A stretch of DNA of 64,000 nt from Planctomycetota bacterium (GCA_020639295.1 JACKGY010000003.1:248001-312000), one strand, 5' to 3'; numbered from the stretch's first letter, positions 1 through 9,144 are shown. A program made the numbers and translations. Notes: generated by a model not told the origin, from the sequence alone.

Positions 1-304
1 CGATCTGGAAGCCGTCCGTGGTGAGGACGAGGTTGCCCGGCTGATCCACCGCCACGCCGCCGGCCGGGAAGGTGGTCGGCGCGAGCAGCGCGGCCTGGGG
101 CAGGAACATGGTGCCGGTGTAACCGGGCGCGCCGACCGTGTAGCTCGGTGACGGCGCGTAGATCGGGTCGGCGTTGCCCGGCGAGGCGCCGTCCTTGAGC
201 CAGAAGGTCTGGGCGGGGAGCAGCGAAGCGGCGAGGCAGATGACGGCGAGCACCCGCGAGGATGCCGCGATGACGCAGGTCGAGACGGAACGTGGGCGCG
301 ACAT
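1..304 (-). CDS. Secreted propeller-like surface protein, N-terminal part (paralogue 1 of 3)
   Basis: The frame is open from an ATG at 304 to the window edge, so only about the first 101 codons are seen. A signal peptide ends around residue 29 in LLPAQ, followed by TFWLKDG, the same place as in the two neighbouring paralogues. The mature part then follows the family pattern: YAPSPSYTVGAPGYTG, FPAGGVAVDQ and a TTDGFQI strand. That matches the FPAGGVAID/TTDGLQI strand of the gene at 475-1719. The family has no function I can name. It looks like a secreted beta-propeller (repeated D-x-x-x-x-x-x-V-T-D-G strands). Being the last of a three-gene same-strand cluster suggests recent tandem duplication. 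Confidence 0.8.
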   Translation of the reverse strand, partial: MSRPRSVSTCVIAASSRVLAVICLAASLLPAQTFWLKDGASPGNADPIYAPSPSYTVGAPGYTGTMFLPQAALLAPTTFPAGGVAVDQPGNLVLTTDGFQI

Positions 305-418
305 GTCGATGACTCCTGTGTGGTGAGGACGAATCCGGCAAAGAGATCCAACCAGCGTCATATCCGCGGGGATGGCCGGCTGGGAAGCAGATTTCCGGAA
401 TCCCGAGCTCCGGAATGG

Positions 419-456
419 GGACGGCGCCCGGTGGCCTGGGCCGCCGGGCGCCGTCC
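419..456 (-). terminator. Strong GC hairpin downstream of paralogue 2
   Basis: A 13-bp perfect stem (GGACGGCGCCCGG, 419-431, with 444-456) and a 12-nt loop lie 18 bp after the stop of the gene at 475-1719. There is no clear U tract on the minus strand, so it may be a terminator or an mRNA 3'-end stabiliser. Confidence 0.45.
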
Positions 457-474
457 GGGTCGACTCCGTCTGCT

Positions 475-1719
475 TCAGGGCAGACCGATGGTGAAGGTCA
501 TCGCATCCGACAGGGCGTAGCCCAGCGGACTGAGCGGCGAGTAGAGCGCGAACTGGCCGGTGTAGGTGAAGCCGGTCAGCGAGAAGCTGAGGTTGACGGG
601 CTGGTTGATCTGACCGATGGCGTCGGTCACCAGCGGCGCGAAGTTGAAGGTGGCCGAGAAGGGGTTGAGCCACAGGGTCTCGCCCGAGGCGGGGATGTAG
701 AGCCCGCCGGGAATCGGGCAGAAGTCGTAGAGGAAGAGCGCGGTGGTGAGCGGCTGGGCGCCGACCAGGCGCAGGGCGTTGGCACCGCCGATGCCGTTGT
801 TCTGCGGCTTCTGCCAGCCGAGCCAGCCGACCGCGATCGGCGGCAGGCCGACGCCGGGCAGGTACTGCATGTCGGCGCTGAAGGCGAGACCGGCGGTCGG
901 GAAGGCGGGCGTCGCCAGCGGGATCGGCGGGTTGGCTACGTTCAGGGCATCGAAGATCTGACCGCCGTCGGTGACCAGGACGTGGTAGCCGAGGAGCTGG
1001 GTCGAGCAGAAGGGCGGCGCCAGCGCGCCGGGACCGTTGCACTCGTTGACCGCGAGGCCGGTCATCGGGAGGGGCGAGGCGGCGATGGCGACCGGCTGGG
1101 GACCGATGGCGGGACCGAAGGGCATCCAGTGATAGATGTTGCCGGCGACGTCCACACCCCAGAGGCTGCCGGTCGAGGTCTCATAGTCGATGCCGGTGAG
1201 GCGCAGTCCCGGGGGCATGCCGAAGGGGAAGGGGACGGCAGGGCCGAGCAGGGTGAAGGGGAAGCCCAGGGTGCAGGCGCCGTAGCTGCCGCCGTCGGTG
1301 ACGAAGAGGCGGTTGCCGACCGGGTCGGCGCCCATGCCGGTGAGAGGCGCGCCGGTGAGCAGGATCGGCGCCGGGGCCAGCGGCGGCAGCAACCCGCCCG
1401 GCACGAAGGGCGCGTAGAGATTGTGGTGATCGGTGGCGATCTGGAGCCCGTCGGTGGTGAACACGCGGCTGGTGGTCTCGTCGATGGCGACGCCACCGGC
1501 CGGGAAGAGCGCGGGCGGAAGTGCCGCGGCCTGGGGCAGCGGGGCCGGGCCGGTGAAACCGGGGGCGCCGACCGGGTAGCCGGGCGAGGGCAGGTAGTGC
1601 GGCGTCATCGCTCCCAGGGCGTTGCCGTCGACGGTCCAGACGGTCTGCGCCGGGAGGGCGGCGGCGAGCAGGGCGGCGAGCACCATGATCAGGAAGAGCG
1701 GGCGGTGAAGGCGCGGCAT
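475..1719 (-). CDS. Secreted propeller-like surface protein (paralogue 2 of 3)
   Basis: 414 residues, start ATG at 1719 with GAGG about 8 nt upstream. A signal peptide (basic N-terminus, hydrophobic 8-20) ends in LPAQ before TVWTVDG. The body repeats propeller-like strands: GGVAIDETTSRVFTTDG, LTGMGADP...LFVTDGG, LTGIDYETSTGSLWGVD and TGLAVNE. A C-terminal beta domain ends ALYSPLSPLGYALSDAMTF. It is the same length as the neighbour at 2159-3403 and similar throughout. The C-terminus resembles the all-beta tails common on planctomycete secreted proteins, possibly a sorting or sandwich domain. That reading is inference. No catalytic residues are evident; a binding or surface role is likelier than an enzyme. 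Confidence 0.85.
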   Translation of the reverse strand: MPRLHRPLFLIMVLAALLAAALPAQTVWTVDGNALGAMTPHYLPSPGYPVGAPGFTGPAPLPQAAALPPALFPAGGVAIDETTSRVFTTDGLQIATDHHNLYAPFVPGGLLPPLAPAPILLTGAPLTGMGADPVGNRLFVTDGGSYGACTLGFPFTLLGPAVPFPFGMPPGLRLTGIDYETSTGSLWGVDVAGNIYHWMPFGPAIGPQPVAIAASPLPMTGLAVNECNGPGALAPPFCSTQLLGYHVLVTDGGQIFDALNVANPPIPLATPAFPTAGLAFSADMQYLPGVGLPPIAVGWLGWQKPQNNGIGGANALRLVGAQPLTTALFLYDFCPIPGGLYIPASGETLWLNPFSATFNFAPLVTDAIGQINQPVNLSFSLTGFTYTGQFALYSPLSPLGYALSDAMTFTIGLP

Positions 1720-1886
1720 GATATCGACCTCATCGGGTTGGTGCGGCGCACCCGCGCCGCTTCACCCGGAGATCCGGTGGCATGCCGAAGGCGGAAGGAG
1801 ATTGCCCGGATTTCTCGCGCTCGCGGCGCGAGCCGTCGGCTGGGGCGGCGGCGGAGCCGGCCCGTCGGGTCAGATCGTCTCCGTCC

Positions 1887-1976
1887 TCAGAGGGCGCGGT
1901 CGGCCCAGGGCAGCACCATCAGGATGAAGATGGCCAGCAGGATGAGGATGACGACGAGAGGATGGTCGCGGAACAT
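1887..1976 (-). CDS. 29-residue single-span membrane peptide
   Basis: ATG at 1976 is preceded by GGAGGACGGACC, one of the best Shine-Dalgarno sites in the window, and the frame closes at TGA 1887-1889. The product begins MFRDHPLVVI, has about 17 uninterrupted hydrophobic residues and ends LPWADRAL, so it should be a one-pass inner-membrane peptide. It sits alone in the 439-bp gap between two of the triplicated secreted genes, on their strand. Its MFR-plus-transmembrane layout echoes the N-terminus of the protein at 10847, but this may be chance. Function unknown. The RBS and hydrophobicity support it; no homologue was compared. Confidence 0.55.
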   Translation of the reverse strand: MFRDHPLVVILILLAIFILMVLPWADRAL

Positions 1977-2100
1977 GGTCCGTCCTCCGTTGAGGGGCGC
2001 GAGGCCAGGGCCTCGCCGACGTCCCCATTGTCGGCCCGGGTCGGCGCCCCACGAAGCCGGAACTGGTCGGGTGGCGCGTGGCATGTCGTCGCGCGCGAAC

Positions 2101-2135
2101 GAAAAGGGGGCCCCGCGGTCTGGCCGCGGGGCCCC
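2101..2135 (-). terminator. Rho-independent terminator of paralogue 3
   Basis: A 12-bp perfect stem (GGGGCCCCGCGG, 2107-2118, with 2124-2135) and 5-nt loop are followed on the minus strand by CTTTTC. It lies 24 bp after the stop of the gene at 2159-3403. Confidence 0.75.
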
Positions 2136-2158
2136 GTCACCGTCGTTCTGGAATGGGA

Positions 2159-3403
2159 TCAGGGCAGGCCGACGGTGAAGGTCATGGCGTCGCTCAGGGC
2201 GTAGCCCAGGGGGCTGCCCGGCGAGTAAAGGGCGAACTGACCGGTGAAGGTGATGCCCGCCGGAGCGAAGGTCAGGTCGACCGGGGCGACCACCTCGCCG
2301 ATCGCGTCGGTGACCAGCGTCGCATAGGCGAAGCTGCCCGAGAGCGGGTTGATCCACAGGGTCTCGCCGCTGAAGGGCACGAAGAGGCCGCCGGGGATCG
2401 GGCAGAGGTCGTAGAGGAAGAGCGCGGTGGTGAGCGGCGCGGCGCCGGTGAGACGGATCGCGTTCAGGCCGCCGGGGCCATCGTGCTGCGGCTTGCGCCA
2501 GCCGATCAGGCCGGTGGGGATCGGTGCGAGACCGGCGCCCTTCAGGTGCTGCATGTCGCTCGAGTAGGCGAGGCCACCGCTGCCGACGAAGCCGGAGCTG
2601 GCCAGCGGGATCGGCGGATTCGGGCCCAGGGCGTCATGCAGGAACAGGCCCTCGGTGACGACCACATGGAAGCCCGGGAGCTGGGTCGAGCAGAAGGGGG
2701 CGCCGACCGAACCGGCGCCGTTGTGCTCGTTGACCGCGATGCCGGTGAAGGGCGCCACGGCGCCGCCGGGGACGACGGCGACCGGCTGCGGGCCGACCGG
2801 GCCACCGAAGGGGACCCAGTTGTAGACCGCGCCGCCCGCGTCGACGCCCCAGAGGGTGCCGCTCGAGGCCTCGAAGTCGATGCCGGTGAGGGGGGCCAGG
2901 CCCGCGGGCAGGGGCAGGGGCATGGGCGGGGCCAGGAGCAGGAAGGGCGCCGCCAGGCCGGCCGCGGCGTAGCTGACGCCGTCGGTCAGCCAGAGCGTGC
3001 CGGTCGCCGGGTCGCAGCCCATGCCGGTGATCGGGCCACCGCCCAGCAGGATCGGAGCCGGGACCGGAAGCGGCGGGGCGATCGGCGGGGTGAAGGGCAG
3101 ATAGCCGTTGTGGTAGTCGGTCGTGATCAGGAAGCCGTCGGTCACGAAGACGCGGCTCGTGGTCTGGTCGATGGCGATGCCGCCGGCCAGGGCCGGAGGC
3201 GCGCCCAGGATGCCCGACATCGGCAGCGGGACCGGCCCGAAGATGCCGGGGCCGCCGGCCGGGTAGCCGGGGCTGGGCAGGTAGCAGGGAACCATCGATC
3301 CGGGGATGCCCGGGTCGTAGTGGTGCACCGTCTGAGCGGAGGCGATGGACGCGGAGACCGCCAGGATGGCGGCGATGATGAGGGAGATCGGGGAGGTTCG
3401 CAT
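2159..3403 (-). CDS. Secreted propeller-like surface protein (paralogue 3 of 3)
   Basis: 414 residues, exactly as long as the neighbour at 475-1719. The ATG at 3403 has GAGGA upstream and starts directly at the signal peptide (MRTSPISLI..., cleavage after SIASAQ). An in-frame extension to 3580 has no signal and is rejected. Strands match the neighbour block by block: GGIAIDQTTSRVFVTDG, ITGMGCDPATGTLWLTDG, LTGIDFEASSGTLWGVD, TGIAVNEHNG and APFCSTQLPG. The C-terminal tail ends YALSDAMTFTVGLP. The strictly kept lone CSTQL cysteine and the W-x-x-FG-x-GPQPVA block are useful family markers. Export is clear; function is unknown. Confidence 0.85.
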   Translation of the reverse strand: MRTSPISLIIAAILAVSASIASAQTVHHYDPGIPGSMVPCYLPSPGYPAGGPGIFGPVPLPMSGILGAPPALAGGIAIDQTTSRVFVTDGFLITTDYHNGYLPFTPPIAPPLPVPAPILLGGGPITGMGCDPATGTLWLTDGVSYAAAGLAAPFLLLAPPMPLPLPAGLAPLTGIDFEASSGTLWGVDAGGAVYNWVPFGGPVGPQPVAVVPGGAVAPFTGIAVNEHNGAGSVGAPFCSTQLPGFHVVVTEGLFLHDALGPNPPIPLASSGFVGSGGLAYSSDMQHLKGAGLAPIPTGLIGWRKPQHDGPGGLNAIRLTGAAPLTTALFLYDLCPIPGGLFVPFSGETLWINPLSGSFAYATLVTDAIGEVVAPVDLTFAPAGITFTGQFALYSPGSPLGYALSDAMTFTVGLP

Positions 3404-3495
3404 GGCTCGTCCTCGGTTCGTCGTCCAGGCGCTTCGGCGCCCGGTTCGCCTGGTGATCCGTTGGCGCGGACGGGCCGGAACGGCTTTTCCGAAAA

Positions 3496-4947
3496 TCACA
3501 GGATCGGCGAGGCGAGCCGGGCCGCCGCCCGGAGGAGGCGGGGCGCCGGGCCCAGGGCGTCCTCGTCGGCGAGGCGCCACTCCTCGGCCGATTCCAGGTC
3601 GAGGAGGAACTGGTCGGCGACCGCGCCGTTGAAGCGCGGGCCGTAGACGATGGCGTTCAGCTCGTAGTTGAGGTCGAAGCTGCGGATGTCCATGTTGGCG
3701 GAGCCGATCGAGGCCACCCAGTCGTCCACCAGCCAGACCTTGGCGTGGATGAAGCCGTCCTCGTAGCGATGGATCCGCACCCCGGCCTCGAGCAGGGCGC
3801 GGAAGTAGGAGGCCCCGGCCCAGGCGGTGATCCGATGATCGGGACGGCGCGGCACCAGAAGGCGCACGTCGACGCCGCGCAGGGCGGCCGAAAGCAGGGC
3901 CTGTTCGATCGGAGGGCTGGGGATGAAGTAAGGGCTGGTGAGCCAGATCCGCCGGTAGGCGAGGGCGAAGGCCTGCACGAAGAGGTAGGAGATCGGCGAG
4001 TGAGACCGGTCGGGTCCCGAGTCGACGATCTGCACCACCTCGGCCTCGGCGCCGGCGAGGAGCGGTTCGGGGTAGTGATCCGGATCGGTCAGGAGTTCGC
4101 CGGTGGCCGCCAGCCAGTCCTCGGCGAAGGCCTTCTGCATGGCGAGGACGGCGGGGCCGCGGATCTCGACGTGGCTGTCGCGCCAGTGGCCGCGGCTGGG
4201 GTCGAGGCCGAGGTACTCCCGGCCGACGTTGATCCCGCCGGTGTAGCCGACCTGGCCGTCGACCACGACGATCTTCCGGTGATTGCGGAAGTCGACCCGG
4301 TCACGGAGGTAGATGCGGGCCAGGATCTTGCCCACGGGCCGGAAGAAGGCGGCCTCGCCGCCGGCCGCGCGCAGGGGGTCGAAGAAGTCCCGGGGGAGGT
4401 CGCGCGAGCCCACCGCGTCGCAGAGGAAGCGCACCGCGACCCCGCGCCGGGCGGTGGCGACGAGGAGATCGCGCAGGCGCCGGCCGGTGTCGTCGTCGCG
4501 AACGATGAAGAACTCGACGTGGACGTGGTGGCGGGCGCCGCCGATCGCGACCTCGATCGCCGGGTAGGCCGCGGCGGCGTCCACCAGCATGCGGGTGTCG
4601 TTGCCCGAGGTCGGCGGCGTGCTGGAGAGCCGGCTGCCCAGTTCGGCCAGGATGGTCACCTCGCGCGGCGCCTCGGTGGCGACGCTGCGCGGCTGGAAGA
4701 CCTCGAGCCGCTCGCGGCTGACCACCTCGTCGACGCGCTCCACCGCCTCGACGTAGGCGTCGGCGACCCGGCGGGCCCGCTGGCGGCCGATCACCAGGTA
4801 GAGGACCAGACCGACGATGGGCAGGAAGATGAGCGCCAGGAGCCAGGACAGGGTGGCCGTGGGCTCCCGCCGTTCGGCCATCACCAGGACGAAGATGGCC
4901 GCGACGTGCAGACCGGCGCCGATCAATGACAGGATGCTCTCGAGCAT
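3496..4947 (-). CDS. cls: Cardiolipin synthase, phospholipase D family
   Basis: 483 residues. It condenses two phosphatidylglycerols (or PG and PE) to cardiolipin at the inner membrane. Two N-terminal transmembrane segments (about 1-22 and 33-52) precede a linker and two PLD half-sites. Both HKD motifs are intact: H223-K225-D230 in NHRKIVVVDGQVGYTGG and H401-K403-D408 in IHAKVWLVDD, the latter followed by GSANMD. Length and layout match bacterial ClsA. The start at 4947 (GAGGG 6 nt upstream) is preferred over ATG 4962 or 5097, which have no ribosome-binding site. It is transcribed divergently from the peroxidase gene across about 100 bp. Confidence 0.93.
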   Translation of the reverse strand: MLESILSLIGAGLHVAAIFVLVMAERREPTATLSWLLALIFLPIVGLVLYLVIGRQRARRVADAYVEAVERVDEVVSRERLEVFQPRSVATEAPREVTILAELGSRLSSTPPTSGNDTRMLVDAAAAYPAIEVAIGGARHHVHVEFFIVRDDDTGRRLRDLLVATARRGVAVRFLCDAVGSRDLPRDFFDPLRAAGGEAAFFRPVGKILARIYLRDRVDFRNHRKIVVVDGQVGYTGGINVGREYLGLDPSRGHWRDSHVEIRGPAVLAMQKAFAEDWLAATGELLTDPDHYPEPLLAGAEAEVVQIVDSGPDRSHSPISYLFVQAFALAYRRIWLTSPYFIPSPPIEQALLSAALRGVDVRLLVPRRPDHRITAWAGASYFRALLEAGVRIHRYEDGFIHAKVWLVDDWVASIGSANMDIRSFDLNYELNAIVYGPRFNGAVADQFLLDLESAEEWRLADEDALGPAPRLLRAAARLASPIL

Positions 4948-5053
4948 CGTGACCCTCGGCATCGAGGATAACCGCAGCGGACCGCCGGCGACAGCGACGG
5001 GCCGGCCCGGGCGGAGCTTGCCCGGGGCCCCGGCGGGGGTCAGGATGGTCGCC

Positions 5054-5644
5054 ATGATCGAGTCGAGATGGAAACTGGTCCCGGTCCTGGTCGCCATGCT
5101 GGCCGCGCTGCCGGTCGGTTGCGGCCGCGATCACGACGACGCGGGTCGGAGGGGGAACGACGAGATGGCGGAGTCATTCTGGGCCCTCGAGGCCGATACG
5201 CTCGCCGGAGCCAAGCTGAGCTTCGAGGAGCTGCGCGGCCAAGTCGTGCTGATCGTCAACACGGCCAGCGAGTGCGGCTTCACCGGGCAGTACGCCGGTC
5301 TGGAGGTTCTCCACGAGCGCTTCGGCGATCGCGGCCTGCGGGTGATCGGGATGCCGGCGAACGACTTCGGCGCCCAGGAGCCCGGGGACGCCGAGGCCAT
5401 CCAGCGCTTCTGTACCGAGGTCTACCAGGTGACCTTCACCATGCTGGCCAAGGGGCAGGTCCTGGCCGGCCCCGGGCAGTCGCCGCTCTACCGCCACCTG
5501 GAGGCGGCCGCGGGCGTCCTGCCGAGCTGGAATTTCGGCAAGTACCTGATCGGCCGTGACGGCCGGGTCGTCGGCTACTTCCCGAGCAAGGTCGAGCCCC
5601 TATCCGAGGAGTTGACCGGGGCCATCGAGGCCGCCTTGCGCTGA
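5054..5644 (+). CDS. gpx: Glutathione peroxidase family protein (Cys type), exported
   Basis: 196 residues; reduces hydroperoxides, probably with thioredoxin as reductant as in other bacterial Cys-GPx enzymes. The catalytic tetrad is visible: C74 (NTASECGFT, cysteine rather than selenocysteine), Q108 (GAQEPG), and W159-N160 (SWNFGK). An N-terminal hydrophobic stretch ending LPVGC gives an export signal and possibly a lipid-modified cysteine, although proline at -3 is a poor lipobox. This would place the enzyme in the periplasm. ATG 5054 has AGG 9 nt upstream; ATG 5045 is the alternative. It is divergent from cls. Confidence 0.9.
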   Translation: MIESRWKLVPVLVAMLAALPVGCGRDHDDAGRRGNDEMAESFWALEADTLAGAKLSFEELRGQVVLIVNTASECGFTGQYAGLEVLHERFGDRGLRVIGMPANDFGAQEPGDAEAIQRFCTEVYQVTFTMLAKGQVLAGPGQSPLYRHLEAAAGVLPSWNFGKYLIGRDGRVVGYFPSKVEPLSEELTGAIEAALR

Positions 5645-5787
5645 GCCCGGCCGGTCGGTCCCGCTCCTCCGGTCGGGCCGACGGCGTTGTCCGCCCCGGG
5701 GCGAGTTTCTATCCTCGGGCGCGCCGCCGAGCGGCCGCCGACGTCCTCGGCGGCAGCCCGGGCGCGGGACATGCAAGGAGCCAGACG

Positions 5788-8700
5788 ATGGCCAGCGACG
5801 AGGCTGCCCAGTTCTATCCCCGGGTCGAGGCCAAGCCCGACTTCCCCGCCATCGAACGGAAGGTGCTCGCCTTCTGGAAGGAGGAGGGGATCTTCGAGCG
5901 CTCGGTGAGCAACCGACCCGTCGGCGACGAGGGCAAGAACGAGTACGTCTTCTATGACGGTCCACCCTTCGCCAACGGCCTGCCGCACTACGGTCACCTC
6001 CTGACCGGCTTCGTCAAGGACATCGTGCCGCGCTACCAGACCATGCTGGGGCGGCGGGTCGAGCGCCGCTTCGGCTGGGATTGCCACGGCCTCCCGGCCG
6101 AGATGGCGGCCGAGAAGGAGCTCGGCATCTCCGGGCGCCAGCAGATCACCGAGCACGGCATCGATCGCTTCAACGACCACTGCCGGCAGTCGGTGCTCCG
6201 CTACACCCAGGAGTGGCGCGACTACGTCACCCGCCAGGCGCGCTGGGTCGACTTCGACCACGACTACAAGACCATGGACCTCTCCTACATGGAGAGCGTC
6301 ATGTGGGCCTTCAAGACCCTCTGGGACAAGGGGCTGATCTACGAGGGCTACCGGGTCATGCCCTATTCCTGGGCGGCGGAGTCGCCGGTCTCGAACTTCG
6401 AGACCCGGATGGACAACTCCTATCGTCCGCGCCAGGACCCGGCGATCACCGTCGCCTTCGCGATCGAGCCTACCGGGGCCGACCCCGAGCCGCTCGAGAT
6501 CCTGGTCTGGACCACGACCCCCTGGACCCTGCCCTCGAACCTCGCCCTCTGCGTCGGCGCCGGGATCAGCTACGCCATCATGCGCGAGGGTGATCGCCGC
6601 TTCGTGCTGGCGGAGGCCGCGCTCGGCAAGTACGCCAAGGAGCTGAGCGCCGCCGAGCAGGTGGGGACCATCAGCGGCAGCGACCTGGTCGGCCGGACCT
6701 ACCGGCCGCTCTTTCCCTACTTCAGCGGTCACGACCAGGCCGCGAGCTTCTTCCGCATCCTGGCCGGCGACTTCGTCGACACCGAGGAGGGCACCGGCGT
6801 CGTCCATCTCGCCCCCGGTTTCGGCGAGGACGACCAGGCCGTCTGCGCGGCCAACGGCATCGCCGTGGTCTGTCCGGTCGACGACCGCGGTCGCTTCACC
6901 GCCGAGGTGACCGACTACGTCGGCATGCAGGTCTTCGAGGCCAACAAGCCGATCATCAAGCGCCTTAAGGACGAGGGGCGGCTGGTCCGGCACGAGACCT
7001 ACGTCCACAACTACCCGCACTGCTGGCGCACCGACGAGCCGCTGATCTACAAGGCGCTGAGCTCCTGGTACGTCAAGGTCACCGACTTCCGCGAGCGCAT
7101 GGTCGAGCTCAACCGCGAGATCAACTGGATCCCGGGTCACATCAAGGACGGACAGTTCGGCAAGTGGCTGGAGGGCGCGAAGGACTGGTCGATCAGCCGC
7201 AACCGGTTCTGGGGGGCGCCGATCCCGGTCTGGCGCAGCGACGACCCGAACCATCCGCGGATCGACGTCTACGGCTCGCTGGCCGAGATCGAGCGCGACT
7301 TCGGCGTGCGGCTGACCGATCTCCACCGGCCCACGGTCGACCAGCTCGTCCGGCCGAACCCGGATGATCCGAGCGGCAAGAGCATGATGCGCCGGGTCCC
7401 GGACGTGCTCGACTGCTGGTTCGAGTCCGGCTCCATGCCCTTCGCGCAGGTGCACTATCCCTTCGAGAACAAGGCCTGGTTCGAGAACCACTTCCCGGCC
7501 GACTTCATCGTCGAGTACATCGCGCAGACCCGCGGCTGGTTCTACACCATGATGGTGCTGGGCACCGCGCTCTTCGACCGGCCGCCCTTCCTCAACTGCA
7601 TCTGCCACGGCGTCGTGGTCGACGAGGACGGCAAGAAGCTCTCCAAGCGGCTGCGCAACTATCCGAGCCCGGAGGAGGTCTTCTCCACCGTGGGCGCCGA
7701 CGCGCTGCGCTGGTTCCTGGTCTCGTCGCCGATCCTCCGCGGTTCGGACCTCGCCATCGATCGCGAGGGCAAGGGCATCGCCGAGGTGGTGCGCCTGATC
7801 ATCAACCCGATCTGGAACGCCTGGTACTTCTTCAGCCTCTACGCCAACTCCGACGGCCTGAAGGCCGAGCGTCGCGCCGACCAGGAGGGCCGGCTCGATC
7901 GTTACATCCTCGCGAAGACGCGGCAGATGATCGGCGAGGTCGAGGCCGCCATGGGCAGCTACGAGCTGGCCGAGGCCTGCGCGGTCATCCGTCGCTTCAT
8001 GGATGCCCTCAACAACTGGTACATCCGGCGCAGTCGCGATCGCTTCTGGGCCAAGGAGAAGACCGCCGACAAGCAGGACGCCTACGACACGCTCTACACC
8101 GTGCTCGAGACCCTGTGCCGGGTGGTCGCGCCCTTCTTGCCGCTCCTCGGCGAGGAGGTCTGGCGTGGACTCACCGGGGGCGAGAGCGTCCATCTCGCCG
8201 ACTGGCCGGAGCGTGAGTTCTTCCCCGAGGAGGCCGACCTGGTCGCCGACATGGACCACATCCGCGAGGTCTGCTCGGCGGCGCTCGGTCTGCGCAAGGA
8301 GGCCAAGGTGCGGACCCGGCAGCCGCTGCGGGAGCTGGTCGTCGCCGGTCGCGGCGCCGAGCGGCTCGCGCCCTTCCTCGACCTCGTCCGCGACGAGGTC
8401 AACGTGAAGGAGGTCGGCACCGGCGCCGACCTGGAGAGCATGGGCGACTTCAAGCTGTCGCTGAACGCGCGCGTGCTCGGTCCGAAGCTCGGCCCGGACA
8501 TGAAGACCGTGCTGGCGGCCTCGCGCAGCGGTGACTGGTCCCGCGATGGCGACGGCATCCGGATCGCCGGTCATCGCCTCGATGCCGGCGAGTTCGAGCT
8601 CAAGCTCGAGCCGAAGGCCGGCTTCGACGCCTACGCCATCACCGCCTTGCCCTCGAACGACGCCCTCGTGGCCCTCGACGTCAGCTCGACCCCGGAGCTC

Positions 8701-8961
8701 GAGCGCGAGGGTCTGGCCCGCGATCTCGTCCGCCTGGTGCAGATGGCGCGTCGTGATCTCGACCTCGACGTGACCCGGGCGATCCGGCTGGAGCACGATC
8801 TCGAGGCGGATGCCGCCGAGGCCCTCGCCGCGCATCTGGATCACCTGCGCGAGCAGACCCTGGCGAGCGAGGTCGTCGCCGTGGTCGGACTCGCGGGGGA
8901 GGGGGTGAGCGAGCAGAAGCTCGGTGGCGGCAGCGCGCGCCTGCGGATCGTGCCGCTCTGA
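5788..8961 (+). CDS. ileS: Isoleucyl-tRNA synthetase, type 2 (eukaryote-like)
   Basis: 1057 residues; charges tRNA-Ile. The class I signatures are H67-Y-G-H70 (GLPHYGHLL) and K617-L-S-K-R621. Between them lies the CP1 editing domain (about 190-400, with the TTTPWTLPSN and GTGVVHLAPGFGEDD blocks). A Trp-rich anticodon-binding domain (NNWYIRRSRDRFW) and a long C-terminal extension follow. HYGH, KLSKR, the length over 1000 and the absence of a C-terminal Cys4 zinc finger all point to IleRS2, the form often less sensitive to mupirocin; the drug phenotype is inference. Start ATG 5788 has AAGGAG upstream. No lspA or other ileS2 companion is adjacent. Confidence 0.96.
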   Translation: MASDEAAQFYPRVEAKPDFPAIERKVLAFWKEEGIFERSVSNRPVGDEGKNEYVFYDGPPFANGLPHYGHLLTGFVKDIVPRYQTMLGRRVERRFGWDCHGLPAEMAAEKELGISGRQQITEHGIDRFNDHCRQSVLRYTQEWRDYVTRQARWVDFDHDYKTMDLSYMESVMWAFKTLWDKGLIYEGYRVMPYSWAAESPVSNFETRMDNSYRPRQDPAITVAFAIEPTGADPEPLEILVWTTTPWTLPSNLALCVGAGISYAIMREGDRRFVLAEAALGKYAKELSAAEQVGTISGSDLVGRTYRPLFPYFSGHDQAASFFRILAGDFVDTEEGTGVVHLAPGFGEDDQAVCAANGIAVVCPVDDRGRFTAEVTDYVGMQVFEANKPIIKRLKDEGRLVRHETYVHNYPHCWRTDEPLIYKALSSWYVKVTDFRERMVELNREINWIPGHIKDGQFGKWLEGAKDWSISRNRFWGAPIPVWRSDDPNHPRIDVYGSLAEIERDFGVRLTDLHRPTVDQLVRPNPDDPSGKSMMRRVPDVLDCWFESGSMPFAQVHYPFENKAWFENHFPADFIVEYIAQTRGWFYTMMVLGTALFDRPPFLNCICHGVVVDEDGKKLSKRLRNYPSPEEVFSTVGADALRWFLVSSPILRGSDLAIDREGKGIAEVVRLIINPIWNAWYFFSLYANSDGLKAERRADQEGRLDRYILAKTRQMIGEVEAAMGSYELAEACAVIRRFMDALNNWYIRRSRDRFWAKEKTADKQDAYDTLYTVLETLCRVVAPFLPLLGEEVWRGLTGGESVHLADWPEREFFPEEADLVADMDHIREVCSAALGLRKEAKVRTRQPLRELVVAGRGAERLAPFLDLVRDEVNVKEVGTGADLESMGDFKLSLNARVLGPKLGPDMKTVLAASRSGDWSRDGDGIRIAGHRLDAGEFELKLEPKAGFDAYAITALPSNDALVALDVSSTPELEREGLARDLVRLVQMARRDLDLDVTRAIRLEHDLEADAAEALAAHLDHLREQTLASEVVAVVGLAGEGVSEQKLGGGSARLRIVPL

Positions 8962-8968
8962 GGACCGC

Positions 8969-8996
8969 GGCCGTGGTCCCTCGGGCGGCCACGGCC
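8969..8996 (+). terminator. Hairpin after ileS
   Basis: An 8-bp perfect stem (GGCCGTGG/CCACGGCC) with a 12-nt loop starts 7 bp after the ileS stop. There is no U tract, so the terminator call is weak. Confidence 0.35.
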
Positions 8997-9144
8997 CCTG
9001 TCCGCGGGCCGGATTCACCGCCGCGGTTTGTGGGCGGTCCCGGATTGACTTAGCCTCTAGGGCCGCGCGGCGGCCCGGGGCGAGGCCGCCCGGGTCCGGT
9101 GGCGGTCATCGAGGAAGGCCCCGGACGGGCTGGAGCAGAACTTC

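Noticed and set aside
415..2178. A 587-codon plus-strand frame opposite paralogue 2
   Set aside because: It is the antisense shadow of a protein whose paralogues on both sides confirm the minus-strand frame.
5575..9018. An 1147-codon minus-strand frame opposite ileS
   Set aside because: It mirrors the ileS codons and contains no domain, and ileS is certain.
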